Assembly: GCF_900129665.1 (NCBI RefSeq)
Contig: NZ_FQWL01000001.1
Coordinates: 248,001-312,000, forward strand
Direction: 5' to 3'
Origin: Flagellimonas flava
Lineage (GTDB): Bacteria > Bacteroidota > Bacteroidia > Flavobacteriales > Flavobacteriaceae
Length of the DNA stretch: 64,000 bases
The notes beneath the pieces are model-generated. The model ran no database searches. It saw nothing but the letters and a program-made list of their open reading frames with translations, and was not told the origin of the DNA. Positions 63,966 to 64,000 of the stretch are shown here, one piece after another. Numbering within the stretch: the stretch's first letter is position 1; every line of letters begins with the position of its first letter. The position numbers and the translations under genes are program-made.

Positions 63966-64000
63966 ATGGCACTTTCAATGGAAACAAACTTATCATCAAA
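63966..64000 (+). CDS. Possible start of a SusC-like gene (3' end outside window)
   Basis: ATG 63966 opens a frame MALSMETNLSS to the window end. The same frame upstream reads MKIKNYP-stop-KNKFAPKKM from ATG 63918, so the true N-terminus is unclear. A SusC after sigma/FecR is expected, but too little sequence is visible. Confidence 0.25.
   Translation, partial: MALSMETNLSS

Overview
The window looks like a chromosomal segment of a marine flavobacterium (Bacteroidota, Flavobacteriaceae). The evidence is two SusC/SusD pairs, a giant secreted protein with a type IX secretion C-terminal domain, TAnnTTTG-type -7 promoter boxes, an ECF sigma/FecR pair, and fused enzymes common in this phylum (NagB-PIG-L, CcsBA, ATP-cone NrdB). 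The genus is not decided by the sequence. The alginate and mannitol genes suggest life with brown algae.

Region 1 (1-16.5 kb) is a peptidoglycan and amino-sugar recycling locus. On the minus strand it has a SusCD importer, a DigH-like GHL10 lipoprotein, an AmpG permease, a NagZ-type GH3, a methyltransferase and AnmK, mostly with overlapping ends. Two paralogous DeoR regulators, a NagB-PIG-L fusion and MurQ follow. Together they can route anhydro-muropeptides to GlcNAc-6-P, D-lactate and fructose-6-P. Both DeoR intergenic regions carry about 10-bp-phased TTTGC/GCAAA repeats next to a TATTTTTG promoter box.

Region 2 (16.5-26.6 kb) has a PQQ sugar dehydrogenase-like lipoprotein and an 8.3-kb gene for a SprB-like repeat protein. 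Region 3 (26.7-31.1 kb) is a tRNA-Pro(GGG) followed by a 4.0-kb cassette (mannitol 2-dehydrogenase plus NCS1 transporter) lying between two related copies of about 250 bp that begin with the tRNA 3' end. It looks like an integrase-less or decayed tRNA-targeted element. Region 4 (31.2-38 kb) is a loose set of accessory genes: a membrane AraC regulator, acyltransferase, alpha/beta hydrolase, PfpI lipoprotein, HxlR regulator and small secreted proteins.

Region 5 (38.1-44.8 kb) is a respiratory ammonification cluster: an OM porin, NrfH, pentaheme NrfA with a CWTCK heme site, and a CcsBA/NrfI-like cytochrome c synthase. Region 6 (45.0-58.6 kb) is an alginate-utilisation locus: RraA-like aldolase, a double-domain PL7 alginate lyase, KdgF, SusCD, a FadR-type GntR regulator, a hexuronate-type MFS transporter, two SDR reductases and an NRAMP-fold transporter without its metal-binding residues. 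Three operators of the GntR type lie at exactly the same distance from a promoter box upstream of the lyase, susC and gntR, one of them a perfect 38-bp palindrome. Region 7 (58.8-64 kb) holds class I ribonucleotide reductase with the ATP-cone on the small subunit, then an ECF sigma factor and FecR anti-sigma factor that probably precede another SusCD locus beyond the window.
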